Below are positions 49,147 to 60,215 of a DNA stretch of 64,000 nt, in pieces. The notes below the pieces were generated by a model. It was not told where the DNA came from. It searched no databases and saw nothing but the letters and a program-made list of their open reading frames with translations. The DNA comes from Lingula anatina (taxonomy: Eukaryota; Brachiopoda; Lingulata; Lingulida; Lingulidae): assembly GCF_001039355.2 (NCBI RefSeq), contig NW_019775746.1, positions 491,496 to 555,495 of the forward strand, read 5' to 3'. The first letter of the stretch is position 1, and each line of letters starts with the position of its first letter. Both the position numbers and the translations under genes were made by a program.

Positions 49147-50891
49147 TTTTGTAAGTGTGTTAAGAAGGCTTTTGGGATATAATATAATTATTGTACTCTT
49201 GGGATAATTTTCTAGTTTTTCTGTTCTAATTCACCACAGAACGAAACCCAATAATGCCTTCATAACTGGCGGTTGATCGGTTGGCTTCAGATTTGCATGT
49301 CTGACGAGAAACCCTGCGTTCGCGGACAATAATTAGTTCATTTGCAAAAGGTGATTTTTTAATTTATAGGCTCACTGTTATCTAACCCAGCCAACTCCCA
49401 GGTCAAAGGTATCTTTTCAATTAGCAACTGTTCTATTATTCATCCAGCTGCGGCATCAATTCTTAAATAACAACAACTGGTCAATGAAGCTGTGATCTGG
49501 GGCTCGTTGTAAGTTTTACTATCTAACCGCCCACTAAAACCATACAGACCTTGCTGCCTCTTGCTCCGGAGACTAAGTCTATATACATGCCTTGTGTATA
49601 AATCTGATGTATTTTTATTTCACCAATTTCTAAGAAAAGCTACGTAAAATGAAGTTTTATCAGCCAAAACTCAAACAAATGACATAAAGAGATCCATTTA
49701 TTTTATCAATTACTGTCCAGTGATATTTATTTATTAATTTATTTTTTACCATTCATTCCGTTATTTATTATTATTCTTATTTTTTTGTAAATATTGAAAT
49801 TGCAATTCTATAATATAAGCAAAAACAACAAAAAAACTAAGACTAAAACTGCGGGTAATTAATTCAGCACAAAAAGTACTTTTAACCTAAAGTAATGGGG
49901 ATCGAGTTCTACGCTATGATACTGTATTCTGGGGGTAGAAGATAACTTGTCTTCTCCCCTGGGTCGTGACTCAAAATATTCCTCAGTTAATTCAGTGGCC
50001 GGTGTTGTGTAGTCCGTCACGCTCAGGCGTCAAGGCACGTTGCTTTTGATGAAAGTGAAATTGTCTAGCTTGTCTCGGGAGGAGAAATTTTGTAGTGAAT
50101 AAATGATAAGTCCTCGGGAGAAGACGCTACGAGCAACACAGAGCGCCAGATTGGTTGTGATCCATTATTACTATAAGATCAATTTAATTAAAGAAAAAGA
50201 GCGGCGCGCGCGAGATAATGAAAATGCAATACCCACTTTACGCTACGCTCGTCTAATTAGTCGATATTTCTAGGCTTGTAGTAAGTGAAAAGCTACTCTT
50301 CGGTCAATTTACTATACTCCACGCACGGTTTTATTTCAATACAATTTTCCAGAGAATAATCGAGGGGTATGGATTCCTGGCAAAATGCCTATTTTCGAGA
50401 ATTTTTAAGCTGCGTTAAACTGCAGTATAAAATTTAATACAACTCTAACAGGAAAAATATAATTCTAACACAGTTTATTATATAACATACTATATATATA
50501 TAACAATTGAAACACTTCTCAAAGAAAAAAAAACAATTGAGGGTTGCACTTTCACGTAAATTAAACTTAACAATTTACCATGAAGGAAAAAATCAACTGA
50601 TTTCTAGTACAGCATTTACAATGTTGGCAAGCAACTTACCAAAGAAGAATACAAAGGTGTGTGGTCGGATGTGATATGCGGCAGGTACCCCTGCGTCCCG
50701 TGATACGATGAACTGTATATGTTCTCGGAGAGTGCCGACGGCATCCTTGCATAGCTGAGGCTGAGGGTGGGGCTGTACTGGCACGAGCAAACCGACTGCC
50801 CGGTGTGAGGGTCGGTGACCAGTGATCGGCCCGTGTCACAGCAGTGAGGCGTGTTCCCCGGAACCGCTGCCATAGGCGTTGGCATAACCAG
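35459..50891 (-). CDS. Irx: Iroquois-class TALE homeobox transcription factor (4 coding exons)
   Basis: Sequence-specific DNA-binding nuclear transcription factor of the Iroquois family, which patterns neural and other territories in animals. Coding exons on the complement are 50640-50885, 47740-47840, 40833-41134 and 35459-36408. Every inner boundary has GT/AG, phases are 0, 2 and 1, and the joined length is 1599 nt, exactly 533 codons (532 residues), within the usual Irx range. Residues 15-37 carry the family N-terminal motif (CCDTGR...[14 protein letters not shown]). The homeodomain spans about 122-184 with the TALE PYP (148-150) and helix 3 WFANARRR (172-179), including the Iroquois-specific Ala at homeodomain position 50. 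An acidic region follows (187-212). An Iro-box-like [12 protein letters not shown] lies at 307-318. The C-terminus has poly-Gln (339-344, 401-429) and three KYD repeats (434-455). Odd: residues just after the homeodomain read KEKGWFGN where the family normally has KENKMTW, and the Iro box is altered. The start is the first ATG after the acceptor; the preceding in-frame triplets reach TAG, so any upstream coding would need another exon. Identity as Irx is near certain; the paralogue is not resolved. Confidence 0.93.
36409..40832 (-). other. Irx intron between homeodomain exon and last exon (4424 bp)
   Basis: The donor is gtaagt and the acceptor ataccag, phase 1. AT-rich with normal CpG. The longest open frame inside (37135-37662, minus) has no recognisable domain and is dominated by AT-codon residues, so I regard it as chance. 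Around 37240-37330 and 38930-39020 there are GC-richer patches, the second containing the partly self-complementary GAGCCTACGGCTACG. Nothing else supportable. Confidence 0.7.
40833..41134 (-). CDS. Irx: Irx coding exon 3 with the TALE homeodomain (residues 116-217)
   Basis: A 302 bp exon, acceptor ttttag|c and donor t|gtaagt. Residues 117-186 read [18 protein letters not shown] and onward through [19 protein letters not shown] to [18 protein letters not shown], nearly identical to the Iroquois homeodomain. It includes the three-residue loop extension (PYP) and Trp48-Phe49-Ala50-Asn51 of helix 3. After LKKE the protein departs from the family ([14 protein letters not shown]), then stays acidic and Lys-rich to the donor. 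The intron before it falls just N-terminal to the homeodomain. Confidence 0.97.
43049..43122. repeat. (TA)n microsatellite, about 37 units
   Basis: A pure dinucleotide run of about 74 bp inside the large Irx intron. Its length suggests high allelic variability. Confidence 0.98.
45838..46015. promoter_or_regulatory. Candidate intronic enhancer with two octamer (POU) words
   Basis: An ordered patch in the large Irx intron. It contains TTTGCATAA near 45873 and ATGCAAAT near 45975, which are octamer-type POU sites in opposite orientation about 100 bp apart, plus GTCACGTCA-like and AAAGTGACG words. Low simple-sequence content compared with surroundings. No functional evidence; this is motif-based inference. 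Confidence 0.3.
46835..46990. promoter_or_regulatory. Candidate intronic enhancer with homeodomain-type words
   Basis: The patch holds AACGCGCAATTCGTTGACAG, TTAACAATGCCGCCATTAAC and TTCATTAATTAAAAAG, i.e. several TAAT-core words and a SOX-like ACAAT within about 100 bp, and is richer in CG than the intron around it. Inference only. Confidence 0.25.
47427..47495. repeat. (AT)n microsatellite, about 34 units
   Basis: A pure run of about 69 bp in the large Irx intron, about 245 bp downstream (in transcript direction) of the 101 bp exon. Confidence 0.98.
47740..47840 (-). CDS. Irx: Irx coding exon 2 (residues 83-116)
   Basis: A 101 bp exon with a pyrimidine-rich acceptor (tctttttcag) and donor gg|gtaggt. 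It starts in phase 0 and leaves two bases of a Gly codon. It encodes [15 protein letters not shown] followed by a Tyr/Pro-rich stretch ending AGYPYSG. This corresponds to the Irx linker (NPYGIKDxxxAW... then YPYD-like) that runs into the homeodomain. It is too short to be found as a free ORF; the frame and family alignment support it. Confidence 0.9.
47875..47964. repeat. CA run and GA run flanking a short unique segment
   Basis: (AC)15 at 47875-47905 and a GA run at 47949-47964. The segment between (ATCATAGGCAGTATTCT, about 47919-47935) repeats the exon-boundary words ATCATAGGCAGTATTCT at 47826-47842, so the acceptor edge of the 101 bp Irx exon has a partial direct copy about 93 bp upstream in the transcript. 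Confidence 0.85.
49080..49145. repeat. ATT/TTA microsatellite
   Basis: An interrupted trinucleotide run (AAT units, then ATT units with one TTG) in the first coding intron of Irx. Confidence 0.95.
49240..49530. promoter_or_regulatory. Candidate intronic enhancer with a DR1 nuclear-receptor word
   Basis: Contains AGGTCAAAGGTAT at 49400-49412, one base short of a perfect DR1 (HNF4/RXR type) element, together with ATAATTAGTTC, a CATTTGCAAAA word and CAGCTGCGG. It is GC-richer and less repetitive than the rest of the intron. Candidate only. Confidence 0.3.
49880..50300. promoter_or_regulatory. Candidate regulatory patch 3' of the first Irx coding exon
   Basis: GC-richer patch with clustered CpGs, including GCGGCGCGCGCGAGATAATG near 50201, followed by CGTCTAATTAGTCG, and AATTTAATTAAAG before it. 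The two TAATTA-type cores flank the CpG cluster. It lies about 340-760 bp inside the first coding intron, a common place for proximal enhancers. Inference. Confidence 0.25.
50640..50891 (-). CDS. Irx: Irx coding exon 1 (residues 1-82)
   Basis: The acceptor is gtag|ctgg at 50891 and the donor ttg|gtaagt at 50640. Coding runs from the ATG at 50885-50883. This ATG has G at -3 and C at +4, so its context is moderate. The exon encodes the family N-terminal block: CC at residues 15-16, then [19 protein letters not shown], then a Ser/Tyr-rich stretch ending TPLYSSL, which aligns with the SAFYSPL-type segment of other Irx proteins. It ends in phase 0. The six exon bases before ATG could be coding (Leu-Val) if an upstream coding exon exists. 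Confidence 0.9.
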
Positions 50892-51084
50892 CTACAACAG
50901 AAGCGAGAGATACGTACAGTAAATAAACGCCAACAGTTAAAAAATTACCAACGGACAACCAAGATCCACAACCACACTTTCCCGACCAGCTCTCGAACAT
51001 AAGTAAAGATATACTGTTACCAGCCGTCCTATAACATGACGACAAATGCCCTATATTTCATAATCACTAAAAAAAGAAGAATAC

Positions 51085-51332
51085 CCTGGAATTGTGGAGC
51101 CAGTAACCCGTCCGCTGGGAGATAGAACCGAGCTGGTGCCCCGTACAGAAGAAAAACAAGGAGTTGGAACTACTGCTCACTCTTGCTCAGCTCCGAACGG
51201 AGGCTGTCAACGATAAATCACGACAAACATTGGAGCTGGTGAGTGAGGCATCAGAAGGGAGGTGCCATGACCTCAAAATAATGACCCGGATACCAACGGT
51301 AAAAAACGGACGGCGAATATTTGTTTTATATA
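51085..51332 (-). promoter_or_regulatory. Putative Irx core promoter and untranslated first exon
   Basis: On the minus strand a TATATAAA box lies at 51332-51325, so transcription would begin near 51300, about 410 bp before the Irx ATG. The sequence that follows is GC-richer than its surroundings. It has two tiny upstream reading frames: ATG at 51268 (5 codons then TGA) and ATG at 51230 (7 codons then TGA). Possible exon donors are aaga|gtgagc (exon end 51181) and ccagg|gtattc (exon end 51085); I cannot choose between them. The layout fits a 5' UTR exon spliced to 50891. This is inference from motif and spacing only. Confidence 0.4.
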
Positions 51333-54300
51333 TCTTTGTTTGAGTTGTATTTTTTATGCTGTTTATTTTAATAAGTATATTTTAATGACAGATTTTTAAA
51401 TGTGTGACACACAGACCGCGAAAAGCTTCTTATTTGATAAAACAAACCAATCCGTTTAACTTCCATTCAACATACTTGTACACTGACCAATACACATTAT
51501 TTGTTACGCAAAATTTAAAACCCCAAACACTCTAATAACATTTTAATTCGTTTAACAAGGGCAAAAGAATTATTCTAATTAGACGAATCTGATTAAAAGC
51601 AGACAATAAAGCAAAAGAAATCAATATTGAAACTATTTCCTTTCTTCTTAAACTTCGCCAGACAACAATGAAACTGACCATAGTGCAATGATCACCAGTA
51701 CAGCCACCAACATCACGGCATATCGAGTAGGCTGGAGATACTGGAAGACCACTTTTCACTCCAGTGTTTCGTTTCATTTTAATTCGTACTAGCGGGGCGG
51801 GCGTCTGGGTGTTAACGATCTATTGTTATACACGGTGTTAACTCAAAACGCTGCATCCGTCCCATCGGCCAATCTGACTGTATATCTACCGCCTATAATT
51901 GCGCTTGATTAATTCTAACAGATGAACGCCAGGGTGGTCGGCTATTGTATCTTGGACACATTTATATATCTCAATATATCTGGACTGGTAAACAAACTGT
52001 TCCAGCGGTATAATCGCTTGGAAATGATATACAATGTTTGCATTGAAAGCTGCAAAACCTACGATGTATAGATTCACTTGCTGAAATGGCGTGTAATGGT
52101 TTGATCCTTAGTTAAAATAGTGAAAGAGGATAAAAGAAGGTATTTATCAGAAGACTGTTTGATTTATAAAAACAAAACCTATGCTAACTTGGCTGAGCTA
52201 AAAGTAAAAGAGAGCAAAAAATTTGCCGAGTTGCACAAAATGCAGATTTTACAAATACGTTATCCAAGTGTAGGAACTCACGTTGTCAATACTGAAAACT
52301 ATCTAGTCATATTTTGTGTAAATAAATGTTTTCTTATTAATTTTAAATTCTAATTCAACGCCGTACCTACCAATTTCACAAAATGCTATAGATCTGAAAA
52401 TTAACATATGGAATCACGTGAAAATATGATCGGCAACATTAAAAAAATATTTACGTTCTTGGACTCTCACCCTTGCCTTTAAAAGAATTATATGCGTTTT
52501 AACAATGAATAAAAGACTTTCCTAGACAAATACTCATTGTTATTTAATTCTAACTTACTCCAAAACTGTCGAAAATTAGCACAATAGCAGCAAAGAAATG
52601 TATTCGTGTCACATACAATGCGTGTCATATTTCAAATAATAAAGAGCCTTAGAGTTCCAAAATGGAACACACCTGGGAATGATATGTTGATTTTAGGTTT
52701 CTATTCGTCTCTATGCAATACGTCATTCAGAGAAAAAGAACGTAATGAAAAAAGTGTTAAATTTCACCCAGCCGGAAACAACAATGGAAGAATATTAAAA
52801 TGAAGCATTGGCAAGGATATGGCAATCAAAACTGTCACAATCCCTCTCAGTATAAAAGACAGGCTGGTCATGGATCGCAAAGTCCCTTCAAAGTTGCCTG
52901 GTGGTTAGAAAAAGATTTAAACTATTTTGTATAGTATAGGACATTTTGACGCGTTCTAGCATGTTGTTGATTTTTAATTCCTTGCATTTTTACTTTGTAA
53001 AAAGTCTTGCAGTGACTGCTTGCATGATAGAAAAAACCTGAACTGGTGCATTTCAAAATTCGCAACCCCTGCGCAATCCTTTGGATAGCCACAGTTATGT
53101 TAAGTTTTTAAAGCAACTGTGTATTTTCTTAAATATTCAAAACAATATAAATATCCTCCCAGATATCACTTTCGATGCACCTTATTTCTCGGAATTTTCA
53201 AAAGTTTACCATAGGTGTTTCAAAAATTCTTACAAAACATCAACTGAGGCACATGCATACTAGATCCACAAAAAACTAAATAGTTATTTGACTTTTGACA
53301 GATTTTTTCTACATTGTCGTTCACGACATTCTAACCAATCTAATAGCTAAAAGAAATTTGTAGAATTCAGGCCAAACTATAGAAATATTTCATTATGCTA
53401 AACTGGGGACTAAACTACAATTTTATTGACACTGAAATATTAATTGACAGAAGTTTACTACTATTTTAGCCATGCTATCATTTTGAAACGTCCCCATCAC
53501 AAACTGGACATTATGTTAACTTAAAATTGATATTTCATATGTACTATATTCGGTTTTCATAAACAGGCGATATCTTAAATGGAGCTACATCAAGCATTTC
53601 ACCCAACCCTTAAATTGCCTTCAAATTGATCAAACTTGCAAAATAACGTACATTTCTGTAGTTTGGGGAAATTTTTGCTTCTGTTTGGCATTTAAAAGTT
53701 TCACATGCTAAATGATTAATTTATTCGAATTACACATAAACGTTGATAACAAAAAAGAAATTATATTTGTACTTGGTATACGAATGCCATCCCTCTCGCC
53801 ATTTTTAACACATATCAGTCTCTTACCGCTGTCGGCAAGGACACGCTTGCCTGCTATGACGTCATCGTCTCAGACAGATGTCAACTGTATTCTTTACAGT
53901 CTCTCAATTCGTTCATCTTTTTTTAACAAGAGGCCTAAATATGCTTCGTCATGTCAGTCTCTGATAATATGTCTGCATTTTCAGACGATTAAGTGATTAC
54001 CGAGGAATTTCAGTCTAAATTTAGGTTCTTGTTGAGGGTCCCAACAAAAATTTATAATGTTTACATGTAATTTTGTCTGTCATATTGTTTTCTAAACCCA
54101 GTTTATTCTCAACTGTCTTGATTTGTCCATGGGCATGAAAATGGTAGCATTTTCCTCTTTTTTCAAAAACAAAAAAGGCACAAATTTAAGTATGCATTCT
54201 GTATATCTATATTTGATTTTGTCTATGAAATTTTGGGCAATCATATTATGTCACAGGTGAAGGTCCGATTATGCCAATTTGAAACCATTTTCACAACTAA

Positions 54301-54889
54301 ATGGACGGGAAAAATTAGAAGGTTGTCTCTGATCTACTTTATGCTGAAGTTGAATATACGCAAGTTAATAAGAACTTCACATAAATCAATATGGAAGCCG
54401 TGAAAGCTAATTATGTCTTTTCATTTTCACATCAGACCACTAAGCGTAACAGTTCACATCAGTGACCCTGACCCCTTAACTCCCAAACAAATCACAAATT
54501 TGGCAATAAGGATGTTAATGACACCATTAACTGTCTGCAAGGTACGTCTGCTTTTATTAGATACCATGTGCGTTGGTTTCAGCTTTTGATGCATCACGCT
54601 CCTTTCTTTGAATATCTTCAACAAGTTGTGTTTTAATAAATTTGAAGGCATCATGATTCTGTTTAGTCTAGTAAGTAACTATTGTTTCAGGTGCATCAAA
54701 ATTAAACGTAAGAATATTTTAAGTTACCATGGATATAATTAATCACATGGTAAGTTTCCTGAACACACTGCAACTAGAAAATGTTAAACATTGCACTTAT
54801 GTGGTGATTTGAGAAACGCTAACAGTATGCAACGTCTTTTCCAATTAAAAAAGGGCAGACATAAAACTTCAACATAAAGTTCATCTATA

Positions 54890-55030
54890 CTAATACTTAC
54901 TACGCGACGTTTTATCGGTTTAATCTTAGGCAACAAAAAGTCCGTCGTTGCCGAGTTCAATGGTTTGTATTAAAGTCATTGTTTTGAAATGTGTTGATAT
55001 TTTCCATTGATTCGTCTACGGTACCGATCC
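54890..55030. promoter_or_regulatory. Candidate upstream regulatory patch
   Basis: CpG-bearing, non-repetitive patch (TACGCGACGTTTTATCGG, GTCCGTCGTTGCCGAG, CGTCTACGGTACCGATCCG) about 3.6 kb upstream of the putative Irx promoter. Hox/Caudal-like TTTTATCG and SOX-like CATTGTT words are present. Weak inference from composition. Confidence 0.2.
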
Positions 55031-56149
55031 GAGACAAACAAAATTTGGTATGAAAAGTTTGCATAAAGCACTAAAGTACATCTAGCGACTGTCATTCAAA
55101 CAATTGTTTATGTATCTTTTTTCTTTGCACTGTATTCCAGACAGAAATGGGTGACTGTGCCAACATATGGCTCCAACAAATAGAATACAGATGTCGTATT
55201 TTAAAGCCACCAGAAGGTCTATTTTGTTTAACAAGAACTAAAATATTGCCGGCTATCATGGGTCAGCTGTGCATAAACAAAGACTGGACAACACACGTGA
55301 ACTTTTCAAACACCTCTCTTTAAATAATAATGTAAGAAAATCTGGTACCAATATTCATGTCGGGCCCATGTCCCACGCTGGTGGGATTTTATGACATACT
55401 TGCCGCTAGAAAAACCATATGCTTCTGTCAGTCTCATTATTATATCTCAACGCAGTTGTAAAACGTTGAGTTCCTTGTATTATTTTTATTTCGAAATGAA
55501 AAGTATTTAGGGGTAATGACAGTTAAATAGTTGATAGGTGAAGGCATACACAACATGGAAAACAGAGATTTCTTGTTGTGGAAAAGTGATATTTTGAAAA
55601 CACTTATAGTTTACTTCAAAAACTGGCAAAATAACTAAAGAAGGTTATGACATAAAAATGACGTGTCTTTCAATCGGGGGTGGGGGGGGGGGCAAATGCT
55701 GAATAATAAGTTTTGGTACTTGCTGCAATATGTGCTAGACAAATCTTTGGTAGACTCTGACAACTTGTATTGTAGTTTCAATGACGTACATTCCCCAAAT
55801 GAATCGATATCTTCTTAGAAAATAACTCATAAATATCACCGATGAAGATACTCACGGTGGAGCTTAGATGAAATGATATATTGATAATTACCCGCGTGTT
55901 ATGACAATATTAAAAAAATTAATCGTCATTCACACCTTTTTATACCAACCATAATTCACAAAATGAAACATTATCTATCAACTTCAATAAATCATTGTAT
56001 TTATTGTAGTACAAAATTGTGCCGGAAAACACACTATCTTTATGTCCATAATGAAAAGAAAAAAAACTCCCGGACAATCACTTAAAATTCAGAGTAAAAA
56101 AAAAATAACAATTGTTAACGCTTTTATGACCAATCAGAAACGTTTTTAA

Positions 56150-56345
56150 GTAAGAACCCAGGACCTCAAACAACCTTCTCAACGCGCCAATATTTCACAC
56201 CTTTCACACTATTCACGAGCCTGGAGCGAGAAATCTTTTAACAGGGGCCAAATCCTGGTGACCCAGGTCAAGGCAGGTGATTGGACAGTCTACCTCAATT
56301 TGGCTTTGACCACAATCTCGCCCCGAGACCTAAAGTCCTACTTGG
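56150..56345. promoter_or_regulatory. Candidate upstream enhancer with T-box word
   Basis: GC-richer block about 5 kb upstream of the promoter with TTCACACCT (56194-56202, a T-box half site), CCAGGTCAAGG (nuclear-receptor half site), GGTGATTGGACAG and GGCTTTGACC (TCF-like). Clustering of intact words in a non-repetitive block suggests a control element; not proven. Confidence 0.28.
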
Positions 56346-56519
56346 ACTAAAACAGACACTGGTCAATTTTTAGTTCTATGTTGAACTTTAGTTTGGTGGT
56401 AGATATTCAAATAATTTCAAACACATCGAAAAAAACGGGATATTGTAATTCGAGATACAGTGTAGTAACCAGCAATTAATATTGTACTTAAGCCTTGTAC
56501 TAAACAGCATATGGAAACT

Positions 56520-56521
<2 letters not shown>

Positions 56522-56599
<78 letters not shown>
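56522..56599. repeat. Compound (GT)n(GA)n microsatellite
   Basis: GT run about 56522-56553 directly followed by GA run to 56599. The apparent minus-strand frames across it are Ser-Leu/His-Thr artefacts of the repeat. Confidence 0.98.
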
Positions 56600-56602
<3 letters not shown>

Positions 56603-59600
56603 CAACATAAAAAAGCACAGATTGCATTATTAAAGCATAATATACGGACTCCTCGGTGGCGATACATGTAGCAAGACCATTTATCTCACTAACTAATACT
56701 GCGGCTCGAAACGTTTATGCTATGGAGAACTAGCTGAGAGAGTTCGTTTGCAGAAGTATATAGAAGTATATTTATAGCCTGGATTGCTACTTTATCTCTA
56801 TCTGGCTGTAAATCACAAACGTCCTGGTAGATCATACCCGGCCAGCAAGCCACTACTGACCATAATACTGACCAAAGGCCAGTGCCGGGGAGATAGGGGA
56901 GATTAGATTCAGTGTCACGTTGCTGCTACTGGCAAAGTTTTCAGGCAGTCTGAAGCGTATTAGAAAGCGAGAACAACAGTCTTCTACTTAGTGATAGGGT
57001 TTTAATATGTAACATTACACCATATAAATTCAAACAGTATCAAAATAGATCTATCTCTATAAAAACAACATTAACTGCATGAAAAATAAAAGTAGCAAAC
57101 CTAACATGAATAAAAAGTGACACAGTCAAATTTGATTATTTTGTAATATACGCAGGGGTCTCTGGTGTTAAATAACAGGTAGGCCCTACATGAAGGAGTA
57201 TGGATACATATTACGTAAGTCTGGGTATCACGGCTTAATATATCGCTATAGCAAATTACAAAAATGACTCGATCTTTTCAATGGGGTAAATTGCGAATTT
57301 CACAGTTACTGTATTAATTAAGTCATAAATTCTTAAAATTGGAATATTAGTATTGATTGAGTGTTAACAACAAAATTGAAAAAGCAGGCCACCCTACATA
57401 AAGCAGGCTACCCTAGAGTTCTATGCTATACAGCGAAAGCACCACAAATGCTATATAAAAATTATTCCAAAATTATGTGTCTGAAAGATTGATGATTGTA
57501 CCCCATTGAAAACATCGAGTGATTATAGCAGATCGATATTGTTTCTGACAGCATATCTCAAGATCTAGTCTGCACACAATATATTTAATATTTTGATACT
57601 TTCCTTTATAACTTTCAATCTGAATTAATCTTTTTTGTTTGTGCTTCATAGCTTGGACTTTTTTTACAGTCTCCACCAGCAAACCCGGATTAAGTGTTCT
57701 CCTCGAATCACATAATGGCAGGACGCATGTGTTATCACGTTTAGACATTGGGAAGAAATTCTACAGATAAATCAGTTCATCGATTTCAGTGCTGTTATAG
57801 GCATCACGCCATCGCTTCGTTTTCATTATTTCATTTTTCTGACGTTTACTTTTCTGCAAGCCATAGCCCATTCTCTCTCTCTCTCTCTCTCCCCCCCCCC
57901 CATATTGAACTTCATCATTTGGTACACAGTCACCACTGTAGTTATTAACTTAAAATCATTCTCAGATAACTGTAATCAAACCGTTTTAAATTCGAAATAT
58001 CGTCTTCCGTATTGTGTAACCTCTGACGAGGCTGCCCCACAGTTGCATCTGGCGTAGTGATCCGAAAAAAAGGGAGCATGGAATATATACACAGATGACT
58101 AAAGGGGGCGAGTCTTCCTAGCCTGTTTGTTAGCATAGTGAAATATAGATTAATGGCAGTTTGTTAAAATATACTGGACAATAACGGAGGTATCATCATC
58201 ATCATCATCAGTGGAAAGTGTTAAGAGTTTTATTTATCGAGTTTTTTATTTTGCGACTGATAATCCCCAGGATATTAATTTTTAAAACATTTAAACAACA
58301 CCTGTAGGAAAAATGCATTGAAATTTTAAGTCACACATGGAAATCATACTGACGAGAGCGACCCATAATTTTCGTTCGGAACGAACCACATTTAAAAAAC
58401 TGTCGGACAAAATCGTTTGGATACAGTAGTAGGGATATGACTAAATATAAAGTGACGTTGGCTCTGAACATTTCGAGAAAAGCATCGAAATAATTATCGA
58501 ATTCCTTTTCACGAATTCGCCATTTACATTCAAGGTCTGTGCAAGGAGACGTAGTTTCTTGGGTTCTTTTCAATATAAAAACTGCGAATTCTTTGTCCTC
58601 CCCTCCTTTATGTGAAGTCAGGTTTGATGCATGGCGGGTGTAATAACAACCGCTCACAAGGTTACTAAGGTTATACAAACGTCTGCTCAGTCTTCTACAC
58701 TATTTGAAACATTGAAGCCAATCTGATCATTTTGGGCTTATTATGGGCATTTCTCTGGCAATAGTGTGATGCATACTAAAAGATGGTGCATTGCAGAGAT
58801 TGTGTTATTGTTGTTGATATGTGTCAAAGTCAACTCGATCTTTTTTAATCTGTAGTTATATATATATTAATGGCTTGACACTTTTAAAAGATAAGCTTAA
58901 CGAGTCTGCATAAATTAGTTTTGGAAGCACTGTTTATTGACAATGATATATTATCAACACAGTTTTAGCCATTGGTTGGTAGGCGCTTTAAATTAAGTTG
59001 GATGATTTTTTCCTCTTTCTGTGCTAATCATCTCGTCTCAAGAATAAAGGATGAATAAGAATTAATTCTCGAGTATTTTTTTAAAATTTTAGTCAAATCC
59101 TTACATTTTGACAGATTTATAGTGCTAAAATAATTCTGAGAAGATCATTAAGAAATCAATAAAACGGTTATATAACTACATTCGATCATGTTTTTTTTCT
59201 TATGTATTACAAGAAGTTATTTTTAATGAAATTGTATTTCGTGTATTTTTACTTGAGGGTCTTAAAACCAAACTAGTAAATCGTAGTCCTAATATCAAAC
59301 TAGTAAATAATAGTTATAAGTATATTTTATAAAATACTAAAAACTCATAGCATTATATATGTGAATGATTGCAAATATTGAAAAACACATCATTTATAAA
59401 ATTAGCAAAAAGCGTCCATCACGCCCCTTAACTTGTATATGCTGATAGCCAAGTTTTCATCTTATCAGATTATTTATTTATATGTTACTTTTTTCTTTCT
59501 TATACTATGTAACAAGCAGTAGAATTGAATGTAGCATAGACAGACAACACTGTTAACATGCAACTTTACAAGCTGACATGAATTATTATTAATATTATAA

Positions 59601-60059
59601 ATCCTTTTCTTTAAAAAAGAGTTCATGTGAATTAAACAGAATGATTTAAAGTCTAATATCTCTGGTTAGAGGAGATTTTTTTCCGATTTAACAAAAGTTT
59701 TGCCACATTTTAATGTTTTACGTTTTTATAGAGCATACTCCTTACAATATCTGCACTTACACATGAATAATAATAATGTTGACATATGAACCCTATCATT
59801 GTATTCAAATTTAACATTAGATGCTCCTTTAAAGAAAAATAAAAAATTGGAAACTCTGCATCAAATTATTTTAAAAATTATCTCAGGCAGAGGTTGAAGG
59901 TACCATCTCATAAAATATTAAAGGAAAAGGAACGGAATGGGGTATATTATGTATGGCGTTCTGACCTCAGATTATCACTGTTGTTTAAGTCCAGATGTCC
60001 CTAAATACCAATGAAAGAGGACAGTGCCTTAAAGCTTTGAAAGCAATATTTAAGTCATT

Positions 60060-60215
60060 ATTCAAGTTAAGGCGACGCGGCAGGTGCTCGGCAATTTTGC
60101 TGCCAGTATCGAAATCGTTTGACTTCGCGTCAAGTGTCCAATTTTACCCGGTCTAATTTCTCCCTGCGATTACCTCGACACAGGAGATGATAGGCCAATT
60201 ATACACTTAACCCAA
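60060..60215. promoter_or_regulatory. Candidate upstream enhancer
   Basis: CpG-bearing block about 9 kb upstream of Irx with GACGCGGCAGGTGCTCGG (E-box CAGGTG), GGCCAATTATACAC, CCCAATTGAGATAAGG (homeodomain core next to a GATA word). Stands out from AT-rich surroundings. Inference only. Confidence 0.25.

Larger units (their letters stand above)
47841..50639 (-). other. Irx first coding intron (2799 bp)
   Basis: The donor is gtaagt and the acceptor tctttttcag, phase 0. It contains a CA run (47875-47905), a GA run (47949-47964), a pyrimidine tract ending in a single N (48099), an ATT/TTA microsatellite (49080-49145), and two GC-richer ordered patches at 49240-49530 and 49880-50300 that I list as candidate enhancers. 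Confidence 0.7.

Noticed and set aside
58331-58678. 115-codon open frame on the minus strand upstream of Irx
   Set aside because: Reads somewhat protein-like but shows no family motif; without transcript or conservation evidence I do not call a gene.
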